Of a DNA stretch of 64,000 bases, positions 26,870-36,869 are shown one piece after another. The translations under genes were made by a program, and so were the position numbers. The DNA is from Neomesorhizobium albiziae. Its GTDB lineage: Bacteria; Pseudomonadota; Alphaproteobacteria; Rhizobiales; Rhizobiaceae. Under the pieces are notes generated by a model. The model saw nothing but the letters and a program-made list of their open reading frames with translations, searched no databases and had not been told where the DNA came from. The DNA is taken from NCBI RefSeq assembly GCF_900114255.1, contig NZ_FOSL01000025.1:1-64000 (forward strand). Direction: 5' to 3'. The number at the start of each line of letters is the position of its first letter. The stretch's first letter is position 1.

Positions 26870-27289
26870 TTACTCCAGCGTTAACAGACAATTGGCCTGA
26901 ACAGAGTATACAGAGGTAGTGTCGCCTTCTTGAAACTGGCTATCGGCCGCAGATGACGTGCAAGGCTGCAACCGCGGCGTCGACCTTCCGCTGATCCAAA
27001 CTCTCGGTCGCTGTCCAATTGTGCTCCGGCTCCTTACCTCGGAGTAAGCGAGAAGACCCTCGCGGATGCTGAGACATTGGTTTTCGGCGTTCGTCGCTGC
27101 ATGGAGCGGCATGCTGAACGAAAGCAGGCCCAGAAAGATTAGCAAGTTCGACGTTGATCTCAAGCGCAGGATAGTGCGCGAGGGCGCTAACTTTTCGGAT
27201 AGAACTCGCTTCCGTTCCTTTGTGCAGCCATTGCGTTCACCTCGAAAATGAGGGGCAGTGCTGCCAATTCGATAAAGCGAGATCCGCAA
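26870..27289 (-). CDS. Possible small secreted protein (uncertain)
   Basis: An open frame whose middle encodes a convincing signal peptide: basic LRLRSTSN, hydrophobic LLIFLGLLSFSM, then PLHAATNAENQC with a likely cleavage after HAA. There is no ATG before the signal region and the first possible start is a TTG at 27289. The mature part (about 70 residues) has no known fold and ends next to the downstream hypothetical gene. It may be a truncated or frameshifted secreted protein. Confidence 0.25.
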   Translation of the reverse strand: MRISLYRIGSTAPHFRGERNGCTKERKRVLSEKLAPSRTILRLRSTSNLLIFLGLLSFSMPLHAATNAENQCLSIREGLLAYSEVRSRSTIGQRPRVWISGRSTPRLQPCTSSAADSQFQEGDTTSVYSVQANCLLTLE

Positions 27290-27521
27290 GCGACTTTAAG
27301 TCCCCAAACGATTCCGACTTGCATATCGTACCAGCGCTACCGACGATCGGGCATCCACTTTGCGCATTGAGGACCGCCATTACGCGTTTGTTTGTGTGGC
27401 CATTTCGCCACGCAGTGCGCGACATGCGCACTTGCCGGCAATTCCCATTGATCAACGTCTTCCTCTGCGACATCCTTCTCATGGGGCGGGCGGTGGCTAG
27501 TGGACTCGAAAGGTTTGACGA

Positions 27522-30500
27522 TTGCGCCGACAGTCGTTCGTTTCCGAGCAGGTGGGTCCGCATACGCTGTCGCATCCCCCATGCGACCGGGCTTCCTGGC
27601 ATCACGCGGTTGCCGTCGTCTTGGCGGGAGGAGCGATCGGAGGCCTCCTCCTGTGCCTTGCCACCGGCAAAGCCCACGCCGATTGCCAACCGAACCCGCC
27701 GGCGAGTGGGGACACGGTCATTTGTGCTGGGCCTGCTCCCACGACCGTGCCTGTGAACGCGCCCGCAGCCACCGGCGTGACTGTCAACATCAACCCTGAC
27801 GCGACAATCACCGGAACCGGCCCGCTGTTTGCCCTAGGGCAGGGAGCGCGGATAACCAACCACGGCAGCATACAGGTAATTTCGACGGGCAGCGGTGCCG
27901 TCGGGGTCATCGCCGATGCCAACAGTATTGTCAGCAACTTCGGCACGATCGCTACTAGCGGCTTCAATTCGCTGAGCGCGTTCGGCTTCGCCGACAATGT
28001 GGTCCTGCGCAATGAAGCGGGGGCGCAGATTTCCATCTCCGGAGACTCAGCCGCCGGGCTTCTCATCGGCGGCGGTAACAACAGCACGCTGTTTAACGCG
28101 GGCCGCATCACGCTGAACACCTTCCAGGGAGGTGGGCTGTTCGCGCAGGAGGGCAGCGGCCACATCCTGGTGAATGCAGCCACCGGCATGATCGAATCCA
28201 ACCTGGACTTGGCCTTTGGGATGAATGCCCAGGGCGGATTCTCCTCGGGGGCCGGAACCGATTTCCTCCTGCTCAACGAGGGTACTATCATCACCCGGGG
28301 CCAAGCCTCGCATGGCATGCTCCTGAACGAGCTTACCAGCTCCTCAGCCATCAATTCGGGTTCAATCACCACGTCCGGCGGCAGTTCGGAAACCGTGAAC
28401 CGCGCCTTCGGCATGTTCTCGTTCGAAGGTGGTGGGAATACATTGCTTAACACCGCCACCGGCATCATCACTGCGAGCGGGCTCGGCTCCAGCGGTATGG
28501 AGATGTTCGGCGGCAGCGGCAATCTTTTGCGCAACGAGGGCACGCTCAACATCAGCGGTGCAGGCGCGCACGGCATCTATGTGCTGTCTGGCACGGCAAA
28601 CACACTCGACAACCGCGGCACGCTCAACATCACAGGACCGCGTGGAAATGGCCTACGTGCCGACGACGGCGGCAACACACTGCTCAACAGCGGCAGTATC
28701 CTCGTTGGCGGAAGCGATGCGTTCGGCGTCTTCATGCAGGGCACTGCCAACACACTGACCAACAGCGGCACCATCAGAGCCACGGGCGTCAATGCCGACG
28801 GGGTCGTTTCCAATACAGTGGCAGGCAGTTTTGCAGTCACCATCGAGAACACCGGTTCCATCGTTAGCGATCGTCGCTTCGCCGTGCGCGGCGTCAACGG
28901 CCAGGAAACTGTGGTCAATTCAGGCCTGATCGGCAGCGGGGTGGGTACGGCAATCGACCTTCGCGCCGGCAATGATTCAGTGATCCTGCGCACCGGCTCG
29001 CAGATCAACGGCCTGGCAGACGGCGGCGCCGGCTCCGACCGCGTCATCCTGGAAGGGACAGGTACCGCCACCAATGAGTTCCGGAACTTCGAGACGCTCA
29101 GGATGACCGGCACCGACTGGACATGGCTGGGCAGCGGGGCTTTCCTCGACACCCAGATCGAGAGTGGCGTGCTGCGGGTCAACGGCCTTCTGACCAGTCC
29201 GGTGACGGTGCAAGCGGGAACCACATTGGCCGGGACCGGAGTGGTCGCGGGCAACGTATTCAACCAAGGCGTGGTGTCGCCGGGCAACTCCATCGGCACG
29301 CTGACGATCAACGGCAACTATGTCGGACAGGGCGGCACGTTGCTGATCGAATCGGTGCTCGGCGACGACAGCTCGCCTTCGGACAAGCTGGTGATCGGCG
29401 GCGGCGTCGCCAGCGGCTCCACTCCGATGCAGGTGGTCAATGTCGGCGGCACGGGCGCGCTGACGACCGGCAACGGCATTCCTGTCGTCGAGGCGGTCAA
29501 CGCTGGCACGACGGCGCTCGATGCCTTCATGCTTGCCGGGCGCGTCGCGGCAGGAGCGTACGAGTATGCCCTGTATCGCGGCGGCCTCGATGTCGGCACC
29601 GAAGCGGACTGGTTTCTGCGTTCGACTGCTCCGCCAGTCCCTGAACCGGTTCCGGAGCCCGAGCCAGGCGTGCCCGATCCGCCGCCACCGGGCGAGCCCG
29701 TTCCGCCACCCGGTTCGCCGCCTCCGCCGCCCGTGCCGGCGCCGACCGCCTTTCCGCCACTCGGGTCGACGCCATCTGGTCCGACGCCGCCGATGGTGTT
29801 TCCGCCGATCGTGCCGACACCTGGCCGCGCCGTTCCGCCGCCCTCACCTGGAGCGACGCGGGTCGTCGCCGACGTGGTGCCGCTCTACCGCATTGAGGTG
29901 CCGACCTATGCGGCTATCCCGCCGGTTGCCCATCATCTGGCGCTATCGACGCTCGGCACCTTCCACGAGCGGCGCGGCGAGCAGGTGCTGCTCAACGATG
30001 CCGGCTGGCTTCCCACCGTTTGGGGCCGCGTATTTGGCCAGGACGTCGACATGAAATCGGACGGCACGGTAGCGCCGTCCTTCGACGGCACGTTGTTTGG
30101 CTTCCAGGCCGGCGCCGACCTGTTCGGCTGGGAATCCACCACCGATCACCATGACCGCGTCGGCCTGTTTATCGGCCATGCCCGCATCGATGGCGACGTG
30201 AAAGGTCAGGCGCTCGGCTGGAACGACCTGCAGGTCGGCGACGCCGACGTCAACGGAACCAGCCTAGGTGCCTACTGGACGCATGTTGGCCCGACTGACT
30301 GGTATCTCGACGGCGTCCTGATGGGCACCTGGTTCGGCGGCGATTCAACGTCGCTGGCAGGCGTCGGCATCGATGTCGACGGGACCGCTGTAACCGCCTC
30401 ACTCGAGGGTGGCTACCCCATCGCATTGACGCCGGAATGGACGCTGGAGCCGCAGGCCCAACTCATCTGGCAGCACCTGTCGCTGGATGACCAGGCCGAC

Positions 30501-30833
30501 CGCTTCTCGACTGTTTCGTTCGATTCCGACGACGCAGTGACCGGCCGGCTCGGTTTCCGGCTGCAGGGCAATTTCCAGACGGAGGCTGCAAACTTCCAGC
30601 CTTACTTCAAGGCCAATCTCTGGCACAATTTCGACGCTGACCAGCGCATCATCTTCGCCGAAACACCCATCGTCACCGAAATCGGCGGAACCGCGCTCGA
30701 ACTCGGCGGCGGCGTGGTCGCGAAGCTGTCGGAATCGACCAGCTTGTTCGCAACAGCCGACTACACCACCAATCTCGGCAGCGAAAAGCTGCGGGTCTTC
30801 GAGGGTAATCTGGGGATCAGCGTGAAATGGTGA
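27522..30833 (+). CDS. Autotransporter outer-membrane protein
   Basis: An 1103-residue type Va autotransporter. It has a long signal region (about 1-53, ending GKAHA before DCQPN) and a repetitive beta-helix passenger with recurring GTI..SG / NxGSI motifs (about 60-590). A PEP-rich segment around 610-700 is followed by a Pro-rich linker (about 703-785) and a C-terminal beta-barrel (about 840-1103, WGRVFGQDVD to GISVKW). The start is a TTG at 27522 with AAAGG eight bases upstream; no ATG fits. The passenger may act as an adhesin. A second, ruined autotransporter lies 1.5 kb away. G/C-rich codon use is like its neighbours. Confidence 0.9.
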   Translation: MRRQSFVSEQVGPHTLSHPPCDRASWHHAVAVVLAGGAIGGLLLCLATGKAHADCQPNPPASGDTVICAGPAPTTVPVNAPAATGVTVNINPDATITGTGPLFALGQGARITNHGSIQVISTGSGAVGVIADANSIVSNFGTIATSGFNSLSAFGFADNVVLRNEAGAQISISGDSAAGLLIGGGNNSTLFNAGRITLNTFQGGGLFAQEGSGHILVNAATGMIESNLDLAFGMNAQGGFSSGAGTDFLLLNEGTIITRGQASHGMLLNELTSSSAINSGSITTSGGSSETVNRAFGMFSFEGGGNTLLNTATGIITASGLGSSGMEMFGGSGNLLRNEGTLNISGAGAHGIYVLSGTANTLDNRGTLNITGPRGNGLRADDGGNTLLNSGSILVGGSDAFGVFMQGTANTLTNSGTIRATGVNADGVVSNTVAGSFAVTIENTGSIVSDRRFAVRGVNGQETVVNSGLIGSGVGTAIDLRAGNDSVILRTGSQINGLADGGAGSDRVILEGTGTATNEFRNFETLRMTGTDWTWLGSGAFLDTQIESGVLRVNGLLTSPVTVQAGTTLAGTGVVAGNVFNQGVVSPGNSIGTLTINGNYVGQGGTLLIESVLGDDSSPSDKLVIGGGVASGSTPMQVVNVGGTGALTTGNGIPVVEAVNAGTTALDAFMLAGRVAAGAYEYALYRGGLDVGTEADWFLRSTAPPVPEPVPEPEPGVPDPPPPGEPVPPPGSPPPPPVPAPTAFPPLGSTPSGPTPPMVFPPIVPTPGRAVPPPSPGATRVVADVVPLYRIEVPTYAAIPPVAHHLALSTLGTFHERRGEQVLLNDAGWLPTVWGRVFGQDVDMKSDGTVAPSFDGTLFGFQAGADLFGWESTTDHHDRVGLFIGHARIDGDVKGQALGWNDLQVGDADVNGTSLGAYWTHVGPTDWYLDGVLMGTWFGGDSTSLAGVGIDVDGTAVTASLEGGYPIALTPEWTLEPQAQLIWQHLSLDDQADRFSTVSFDSDDAVTGRLGFRLQGNFQTEAANFQPYFKANLWHNFDADQRIIFAETPIVTEIGGTALELGGGVVAKLSESTSLFATADYTTNLGSEKLRVFEGNLGISVKW

Positions 30834-31189
30834 CCGCGCGGCCGGATTGAATTCGCTCCGCCAGCCCAACATTCGGCGTTGAGGTGTTGCGGTTCGCAGA
30901 CGCCGTTCGCCTGATTTAGAAGCCCAGCAGAGCAAACGGATGACTGCATATTGATCCGGCCTGCGCTGCGTGATGGCCGTCTCGGGTCAGATCACCTCGA
31001 TGCCTCCCATGGAGCCAAAAGGTCCTTTTCTGACAATCCGAGCCTCTAAGCTGCCAGTCCGCTGTCGGCCCAGGATTCACTCGGCGAGAGTTTTTCGCCG
31101 CCACGGTGATCTTTTGGGGAGGCCTCCGCTTGCAATGGGGCGTTAATTTTTCGTAGGTAGTTCCCAGTCAAAGGACGAGTGTTAAGGAC
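30834..31189. other. Intergenic region with dispersed repeat
   Basis: A 356-bp gap between the autotransporter and the GGDEF gene. It contains copy 2 of a ~90-bp repeat (30982-31070). The last 60 bp are AT-richer and likely hold the promoter of the GGDEF gene. No gene is visible. Confidence 0.5.
30982..31070. repeat. Dispersed ~90-bp repeat, copy 2
   Basis: Matches 24697-24785 over its whole length with scattered differences, including the exact 20-bp run TTTCTGACAATCCGAGCCTC. No transposase is adjacent here, which argues that the repeat is not simply part of the IS110 element. Confidence 0.6.
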
Positions 31190-31978
31190 ATGGCCACGCA
31201 CCGCTTTGATTTCTCCCCCAGGGGCAGGGCGAGGGTGCTTTTGCTGACTTTCCTCGGCACCATCTGCTGTATCGCCGTTGCGTTTACCGTCGACAGCTAC
31301 TCGATCGAAAATAACTCCTGGCGATGGGGCGATCGTCCGCTCAACAATCTCGTCATACCGCTTATCCTTGCTCCACCGTTTTTCTATTTCCTGTTGAACA
31401 AACTACGCGAACTAGCCATCGCCCATCAGGAATTGCTTGTTGTTTCTGCCACGGACAGTCTCACATCGTGTCTAAACAGACGGGCGTTTACCGCGCTGGT
31501 TGATAGCTATCTGCAACGGTTTGCGGATCGACAAACCAACGCGGAGAGTGCTCTGCTCGTCATCGATGTTGATCACTTCAAGGCGGTTAATGACCGCTTC
31601 GGACATGACCTCGGCGATGAAGCCCTGAAAATCATTGCCAAGACAATTCGTGACGAGGTGAGGGAACGTGACTTTGTCGGGCGTTTGGGCGGCGAGGAAT
31701 TCTGCGTGTTCCTGCCGGGGTTTGGACTTGCTAGTACGGCAATCGTGGCTGAGCGGATACGCGCCGCTGTGAACAGAGCGGAATTTGCTCCGACCGGCGA
31801 GCAATACACCCTTTCCGTAAGTGTCGGTGGTGTTACGTTTAAGCGAACCGTTCTATACAGCGAACTTTATAGACAAGCTGACCGGTGGCTCTATTCAGCC
31901 AAGCGAAACGGCCGCAATCGAGTCGAAATTCAGCAAATCGCAGATGCCGACAGGGGATACTCTCCATCCTTTCATTGA
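31190..31978 (+). CDS. Membrane GGDEF diguanylate cyclase
   Basis: A 262-residue protein with two membrane helices (about 14-36 and 52-70) followed by a GGDEF domain. The active-site motif is GGEEF, a functional variant, and an RxxD inhibitory site (RERD) lies five residues before it, so it should make cyclic-di-GMP with product feedback. NDRFGHDLGDEALK is the usual substrate-binding helix. AAGGA precedes the ATG. Between the helices is only a short periplasmic segment, so sensing is probably limited. Its 3' end overlaps the frame of a flavodoxin remnant. Confidence 0.9.
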   Translation: MATHRFDFSPRGRARVLLLTFLGTICCIAVAFTVDSYSIENNSWRWGDRPLNNLVIPLILAPPFFYFLLNKLRELAIAHQELLVVSATDSLTSCLNRRAFTALVDSYLQRFADRQTNAESALLVIDVDHFKAVNDRFGHDLGDEALKIIAKTIRDEVRERDFVGRLGGEEFCVFLPGFGLASTAIVAERIRAAVNRAEFAPTGEQYTLSVSVGGVTFKRTVLYSELYRQADRWLYSAKRNGRNRVEIQQIADADRGYSPSFH

Positions 31979-32336
31979 GCTGTATTGTCGGCTAGGGGAG
32001 GGCTTATGGGGAGCCCTGCCAAGTTCCCGGCTGGCTCTCCAGGAGCGCGTTGCGGACATCGCGCGCTATCAGACAATGTTCATCGGCTTCCCCGTGTGGG
32101 GCACGACAGCGCCCTCCATCATCCGGTCGTTCCTGTCACAGCACGACCTTTCGGGCAAAACCCTCGTACCGTTCATCACGCACGGCGGCTATGGAACGGG
32201 CAGCAGTCAGGACGTCGTCGCGCAGCACGCTGGCCGCGCGCGTTTGCTTGACGGCTTCGTCAAGCAGTGCGATCAGGAGCGGGAGACTATCGCGGAAGTC
32301 ACCCAGTGGCTGGGGGGCGTGCAGGTGTCGCGGTAA
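31942..32336 (+). pseudogene. Truncated flavodoxin-fold protein
   Basis: In a frame different from the GGDEF gene, and overlapping its last 37 bp, the sequence encodes ADIARYQTMFIGFPVWGTTA then SIIRSFLSQHDLSGKTLVPF and ITHGGYGTGSSQDVVAQHA. This is the second half of a flavodoxin-like (flavodoxin_4) protein, including the FMN-contacting PVWG region. The first half, with the phosphate-binding loop, is absent, so it is a truncated remnant fused end-on to the GGDEF gene. Confidence 0.65.
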
Positions 32337-33010
32337 CAGTCTGGCGCACCTTGCAGGCCGGGGCTCTAGGGTCGGCTTGCGACACGCTCCAGCGCGACCC
32401 CCGAGCCGCTGCGGCGTCTCGGCCCATGCGGGTAAACGAACGCCTGGGCGAGTGCGCGGTGTTGCCGTTGCCGTCTGAGTCGCCCCAAGCACCTATTGCC
32501 CGGCCCCAAGCGGCGAGGCGATCGGTATCGGTAGCTGCAAGATGCGCTCCATCGTCGCCATAGGCCATGACCGGCAGGGAGCGAGCAGTTTGTATCGCCT
32601 AAGGGGTCACGAATGCGAGCCGTTATCGCGTCGCGCAGATAGTGGCTGCTGTCGAGCAGTACACCTTTCACTGAGGCATGCATTTCGCCCGACAGAAGAT
32701 CAAAGGCCAACCGCGCGCCTGCCGCATCGGGCAATGCAGCAATCGCGTCGTGCAATGGATTGACGAAGCGTGTGCTGTCGGCGCCGTTTGCCGCTGCACA
32801 CTGATTGGGCGTCAGCGCCAAATCACAAAAGACACGTCGTTTCGTACAGCATCAATGTAGACATGCGTTGGATCATAAGAAAGCATGAGAGCGATAAACG
32901 GCATGTTCTGCGTGAGCGTGGCGAACGATCCTATAACGCCGCCATCGGCTGAGACTATCGTCCAGTTGTTGAATTTACTGTGGATTTGGCGGGCTGGAGA
33001 GGATGAAACT
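32299..33010 (-). pseudogene. Autotransporter remnant (passenger end and barrel start)
   Basis: Three minus-strand frames together encode the junction region of a rhizobial autotransporter. The pieces are WTIVSADGGVIGSFATLTQN with SYDPTHVYIDAVRNDVSF; then ALTPNQCAAANGADSTRFVN with AFDLLSGEMHASVKGVLLDS; then, after another shift, AAWGRAIGAWGDSDGNGNTA. In intact proteins these follow one another directly before the barrel. At least two frameshifts and loss of both ends make it a pseudogene. It does not closely match the intact autotransporter upstream. Confidence 0.65.
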
Positions 33011-33349
33011 GGGCACTCTCGCTTCTGTTGTGATTGTGCGCCTTGGAGATGGAGCACGGAGCACCGAATGACCGAGCATGCCATTTCAAATAGCGTAGTC
33101 GGGCAAACGCTTTTCAGCCGTCAACCGATGCTGTTCACGTCAGAGCTACGCGCAGCCTTCCGCACCTTGCGCCGTCAAGCCTGGCGAACCGACGGCGCGC
33201 ATGCCCCTCCTATGCGCGCCGCTTCTCCATCAGGTATCATGCCTCGAGAACTGCTAGCTGCATGGCCAATCCAACTGACCGAGATGTGAGCGGCGTGCTC
33301 GATCCGAACGGAATACCCGCCCCCTCCATAGCAGCACGGGAGGCCAACA
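33011..33349. other. Intergenic region, no gene
   Basis: About 340 bp between the autotransporter remnant and the hydrolase-OsmC gene. Open frames here are short and lack ribosome sites. GGGAGG just before 33350 is the ribosome site of the next gene. No copy of the 41-bp regulatory element is present. Confidence 0.5.
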
Positions 33350-34582
33350 ATGGCTTTTATTACGCAACGGCTTCAATTCGCCGGCCATTCCGGCGCGACC
33401 TTGGCCGCGCGCCTGGATCTGCCGAACGGACAACTGCGTGCCTACGCTCTATTCGCGCATTGCTTCACGTGCTCCAAGGATTTGGCGGCAGCGCGCTGCA
33501 TTGCGGCGGAACTCGCTCGCGAGGGTGTCGCAGTCCTGCGCTTCGACTTCACCGGCTTGGGGTCGAGCGAGGGTGAATTCGCCTCGACGAATTTCTCCTC
33601 GAATGTCGCCGACCTTCTTTCGGCCGTCGATTATCTGCGCGATCACTACCAGGCACCTTCCTTACTGATTGGCCATTCGCTCGGAGGCGCAGCGGTCCTG
33701 GCGGTGGCCAAGGATGTTCCCGAGGTGCGCGCCGTCGCCACGATCGGTGCGCCTGCCGATACCGTCCACGTGTTGAAGAATTTCGGAACGAGCCTGAAGG
33801 AGATCGAAGAGAGCGGTCAGGCGGAAGTCGATCTGGCTGGGCGCAGGTTCCTTGTCAAAAGGCAGTTTGTCGATGACGCGCGTGCGCAGCGTATCAGCGA
33901 TGCAGTAGCGGCTCTGAAGAAGCCGCTGCTCATCCTGCACTCACCCTTGGACCAGACAGTGGGGATCGAAAACGCCACGAAGATCTTCCAGGCCGCGAAG
34001 CACCCGAAAAGCTTTGTTTCGCTCGACCGAGCAGACCATCTTCTCACCAAGCACGAAGACGCGAGCTTCGCTGCGCGGGTCATTTCAGGATGGCTTACGC
34101 GTTACCTCACCGCCGACGCACCGCAAGGCAGTGCGCCGGTCGAGCATGTCCGCGTCACTGAGACGAGCCAAGGCAGGTTTCAAAACGCGGTGCAAGCCGG
34201 CCGGCATCGGCTCTTCGCCGATGAACCCGAAAGCGCGGGCGGGCTTGATACCGGGCCATCGCCCTACGATTTCTTGTCGATTGCGCTTGGCGCATGCACA
34301 TCGATGACGCTACGCGTCTATGCCGAACATAAGAAGCTGACGCTCGGGCGCATCAGCGTTGACGTTTCGCACGCCAAAATCCACGCCAGAGACTGCGAGG
34401 AGTGCACGGAGTCGGAACGTGGAAGTGGCGCCAGGATCGACCGCTTTGAGCGCGTCATTTCGGTCGACGGCGAGGTCTCCCAAGAGCTTCGCGCAAAGGT
34501 TGTCGAAATTGCCGCCAAGTGTCCGGTTCACCGAACGCTCGAAACCGTTGCGAAGGTAGCAACCGTCGTGAGACAAAAGTGA
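33350..34582 (+). CDS. Alpha/beta hydrolase - OsmC fusion protein
   Basis: A 410-residue two-domain protein. Residues 1-255 form an alpha/beta hydrolase with AHCFTCSKD, the nucleophile elbow GHSLGG (Ser110) and a late His in DRADHLL. Residues 275-405 form an OsmC/Ohr peroxiredoxin domain with the paired Cys in LGACTSMT and KCPVHRT. The fusion is widespread in proteobacteria; OsmC domains reduce organic hydroperoxides by thiol chemistry. GGGAGG precedes the ATG. It fits the stress and detoxification theme of the following region, though it lacks the 41-bp box. Confidence 0.9.
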   Translation: MAFITQRLQFAGHSGATLAARLDLPNGQLRAYALFAHCFTCSKDLAAARCIAAELAREGVAVLRFDFTGLGSSEGEFASTNFSSNVADLLSAVDYLRDHYQAPSLLIGHSLGGAAVLAVAKDVPEVRAVATIGAPADTVHVLKNFGTSLKEIEESGQAEVDLAGRRFLVKRQFVDDARAQRISDAVAALKKPLLILHSPLDQTVGIENATKIFQAAKHPKSFVSLDRADHLLTKHEDASFAARVISGWLTRYLTADAPQGSAPVEHVRVTETSQGRFQNAVQAGRHRLFADEPESAGGLDTGPSPYDFLSIALGACTSMTLRVYAEHKKLTLGRISVDVSHAKIHARDCEECTESERGSGARIDRFERVISVDGEVSQELRAKVVEIAAKCPVHRTLETVAKVATVVRQK

Positions 34583-34770
34583 CCCAATGTTGCGGCAGCT
34601 TTGACAGGCTGTATGCCCGGGTTCCTCAATCAATGCTGGTAGTCGCTAAGCCCGGCTGCGACGATACGTGGGATTCGAGCATCTCGCGCCGACCCATCTG
34701 GCGCGCGGGGCACATCCAAATTGGAGACCGGCTGACCGTAGTAGCCTCAGCAATTTGCTCCGGATCGCGA

Positions 34771-35817
34771 TCAAAGACCGGCAACATCGATCACCGCCTG
34801 AGCAAAAGCCTCAGGCGCCTCCTGGGGCAGGTTGTGACCTATGCCGCCCGAGATGGTGCGGTGCTCGTATTTGCCCGAAAACATTTTGGCATACGCGCTT
34901 GGTTCCGGATGCGGCGCGCCGTTGGCGTCGCCTTCGAGAGTGATCGTCGGCACGGTGATGACTGGTGCCTGGGCAAGCCGTTTCTCCAGCTCGTCGTACC
35001 GCGCCTCACCTTCTGTCAGTCCAAGCCGCCAGCGATAGTTATGAATCACGATGTCGACGTGATCCGGATTGTCGAATGCCGTCGCATTCCGTTCGAATGT
35101 GGCGTCGTCGAAAGCCCACTGTGGCGAAGCGATCTGCCAGATCAGCTTCGCGAAATCGCGCGTGTATTTCTCGTAGCCGGCACGGCCGCGGTCAGTGGCG
35201 AAGTAATACTGGTACCACCACTGCAACTCGGCTTTCGGCGGCAACGGCATCATACCGAGCTCTTGGTTGCCGATGAGATAGCCGCTCACCGAGACCATTG
35301 CCGTGCAACGTTCCGGCCAAAGCGCGGCGGCAATGTTCGCGGTTCGGGCGCCCCAGTCGCAGCCGGCGATGATGGCCTTCTCGATCCCCAGCGCATCCAT
35401 CAGGGCGATAACGTCGGCGCCCAGTGCCGATTGTTGGGCGTTGCGCGGAGCCTCGCTCGACAGGAAACGGGTCGTGCCGTGGCCGCGCAGGTAAGGCACG
35501 ATGACCCGATGTCCCTTCGCCGCAAGGATTGGAGCGACCTCGACGTAGGTGTGGATGTCGTACGGCCAGCCGTGGAGGAGGATGATGGGCCGGCCATCGA
35601 TCGGGCCTAGCTCGGCGTAGCCGACGCTCAGCACCCCGGCATCGATCTCCTTCAACGAGCCGAACGATGTGTTCGTCCCCGGCTTGATGGTCGCCGCCGC
35701 TCCCGCGCCAGATTGCGCGTTAGCCGGCACGATCATCACCAGCGGGACGGCTGCAATCATGGCCGCAGCGCCGAAGAAGTGGCGGCGATCGATCCGCTCG
35801 AGATAGGTCCTATTCAT
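34771..35817 (-). CDS. Exported alpha/beta hydrolase, epoxide-hydrolase-like
   Basis: A 348-residue alpha/beta hydrolase with a twin-arginine-like leader (RIDRRHFFGAAAMIAAVPLV ending PANA), so it is probably periplasmic. The oxyanion HGWP motif and a nucleophile Asp in GCDWGART mark the epoxide hydrolase / haloalkane dehalogenase branch rather than esterases; the late His is in GGIGHNLP. The ATG at 35817 has AAAGG upstream. It is the last gene of a three-gene operon (SDR, NmrA-like, hydrolase) headed by a 41-bp box at 37840-37880. Confidence 0.85.
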   Translation of the reverse strand: MNRTYLERIDRRHFFGAAAMIAAVPLVMIVPANAQSGAGAAATIKPGTNTSFGSLKEIDAGVLSVGYAELGPIDGRPIILLHGWPYDIHTYVEVAPILAAKGHRVIVPYLRGHGTTRFLSSEAPRNAQQSALGADVIALMDALGIEKAIIAGCDWGARTANIAAALWPERCTAMVSVSGYLIGNQELGMMPLPPKAELQWWYQYYFATDRGRAGYEKYTRDFAKLIWQIASPQWAFDDATFERNATAFDNPDHVDIVIHNYRWRLGLTEGEARYDELEKRLAQAPVITVPTITLEGDANGAPHPEPSAYAKMFSGKYEHRTISGGIGHNLPQEAPEAFAQAVIDVAGL

Positions 35818-35875
35818 ATCCGAACCTTTGCTTTTCAGTGATTGCGCAGGCGGTGGCGGGACGGCGACCAGCTGC

Positions 35876-36811
35876 TCAGGCCGGGACTCCAACCCGCGTG
35901 AATTCAGCGGCGTTCGATTTCACGAACTCGTATACGCTCGTCGGCTTCCTTCCGATGAGCTTGAACAGGTCATCCGTCATACGATCATACCGGCCCGCCA
36001 TGTGCAGTTCGGCCATTACTGCCAAGTGCTTGGCGAGGTGCGCCGGCACCCCCAGCTCACGGAGCTTGTCCAACCATAGCGACAGCGGCACGTCGCGATA
36101 GCATATCGTACGGCCGAGGGCCGCGGAGAACGCCGCTGCGACGTGGTCCAGATCCGCGGATTCAAATCCAGTCAGATTGTACACTCGGCCGATGTGGTGG
36201 GCAGGATCGTCAAGGATCACGGAAACGGCGCGCGCCACGTCAGCAGCCGAGATCGGCGATGTCTTGCTGCTGCCCAGCGGAAGCGCCAGTTCGTCGTGAT
36301 CTCGCACGCCAGCAGCGGCAAGACGCAGGAAAAAGCCTTCCAGAAAAACTGTCGGCCGCACCGTGACCACCGGCAGCCCGGACCAGGACAACGCCTGCTC
36401 GGCAAGCCAGTGCAGTTTGTGCTGCGGGCTTTCAGTCGTCTCGGAAATGTTCATCTGGGTCACAGTCATCTGCGACATATTCACGAACGCTTCCACGGCG
36501 TGGTGACGTGCCACGGCGGCGATGTTGACCGCGGCTTCGAGATAGGCAGTCGAGATTGACATTCCAAAATAGATGCGCGGGCAACCTTCGATCGCCCGGT
36601 GCATCGAGGCAAGATCGGTCAGATCGCCTTGCACAACCTCGGCCCCGAGCTGGCGCAAGCCCTTGGCGCGTTCATCCTCGCGTCGAACCAGGGCGCGCAC
36701 CCTATGGCCCCTGGCGCGCAGCATCGCTGTGAGGTGACGGCCGATGGCACCAACGTCGCCGGCCGCTCCAGTCACCAAGATCGGGTCACCGAATGAGAAC
36801 TTGCTGATCAT
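35876..36811 (-). CDS. NmrA-like NAD(P)-binding protein
   Basis: A 311-residue atypical short-chain dehydrogenase of the NmrA/HSCARG type. The dinucleotide loop reads ILVTGAAGDVGAIGRHL, followed by GHRVRALVRREDERA and the typical VVQGDLTDLASMHRAIEG. There is no standard YxxxK pair, so it may be a redox sensor or a quinone/azo reductase partner rather than a classical dehydrogenase. The start at 36811 follows AAGGGG. It lies 58 bp both from the SDR upstream and from the hydrolase downstream, in the operon controlled from 37840-37880. Confidence 0.85.
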   Translation of the reverse strand: MISKFSFGDPILVTGAAGDVGAIGRHLTAMLRARGHRVRALVRREDERAKGLRQLGAEVVQGDLTDLASMHRAIEGCPRIYFGMSISTAYLEAAVNIAAVARHHAVEAFVNMSQMTVTQMNISETTESPQHKLHWLAEQALSWSGLPVVTVRPTVFLEGFFLRLAAAGVRDHDELALPLGSSKTSPISAADVARAVSVILDDPAHHIGRVYNLTGFESADLDHVAAAFSAALGRTICYRDVPLSLWLDKLRELGVPAHLAKHLAVMAELHMAGRYDRMTDDLFKLIGRKPTSVYEFVKSNAAEFTRVGVPA

Positions 36812-36869
36812 ATGATTTCCCCTTGTGGGTCGCGGCGGCCAAATTGCGCCGCACATTCAGGGTGCCTCG

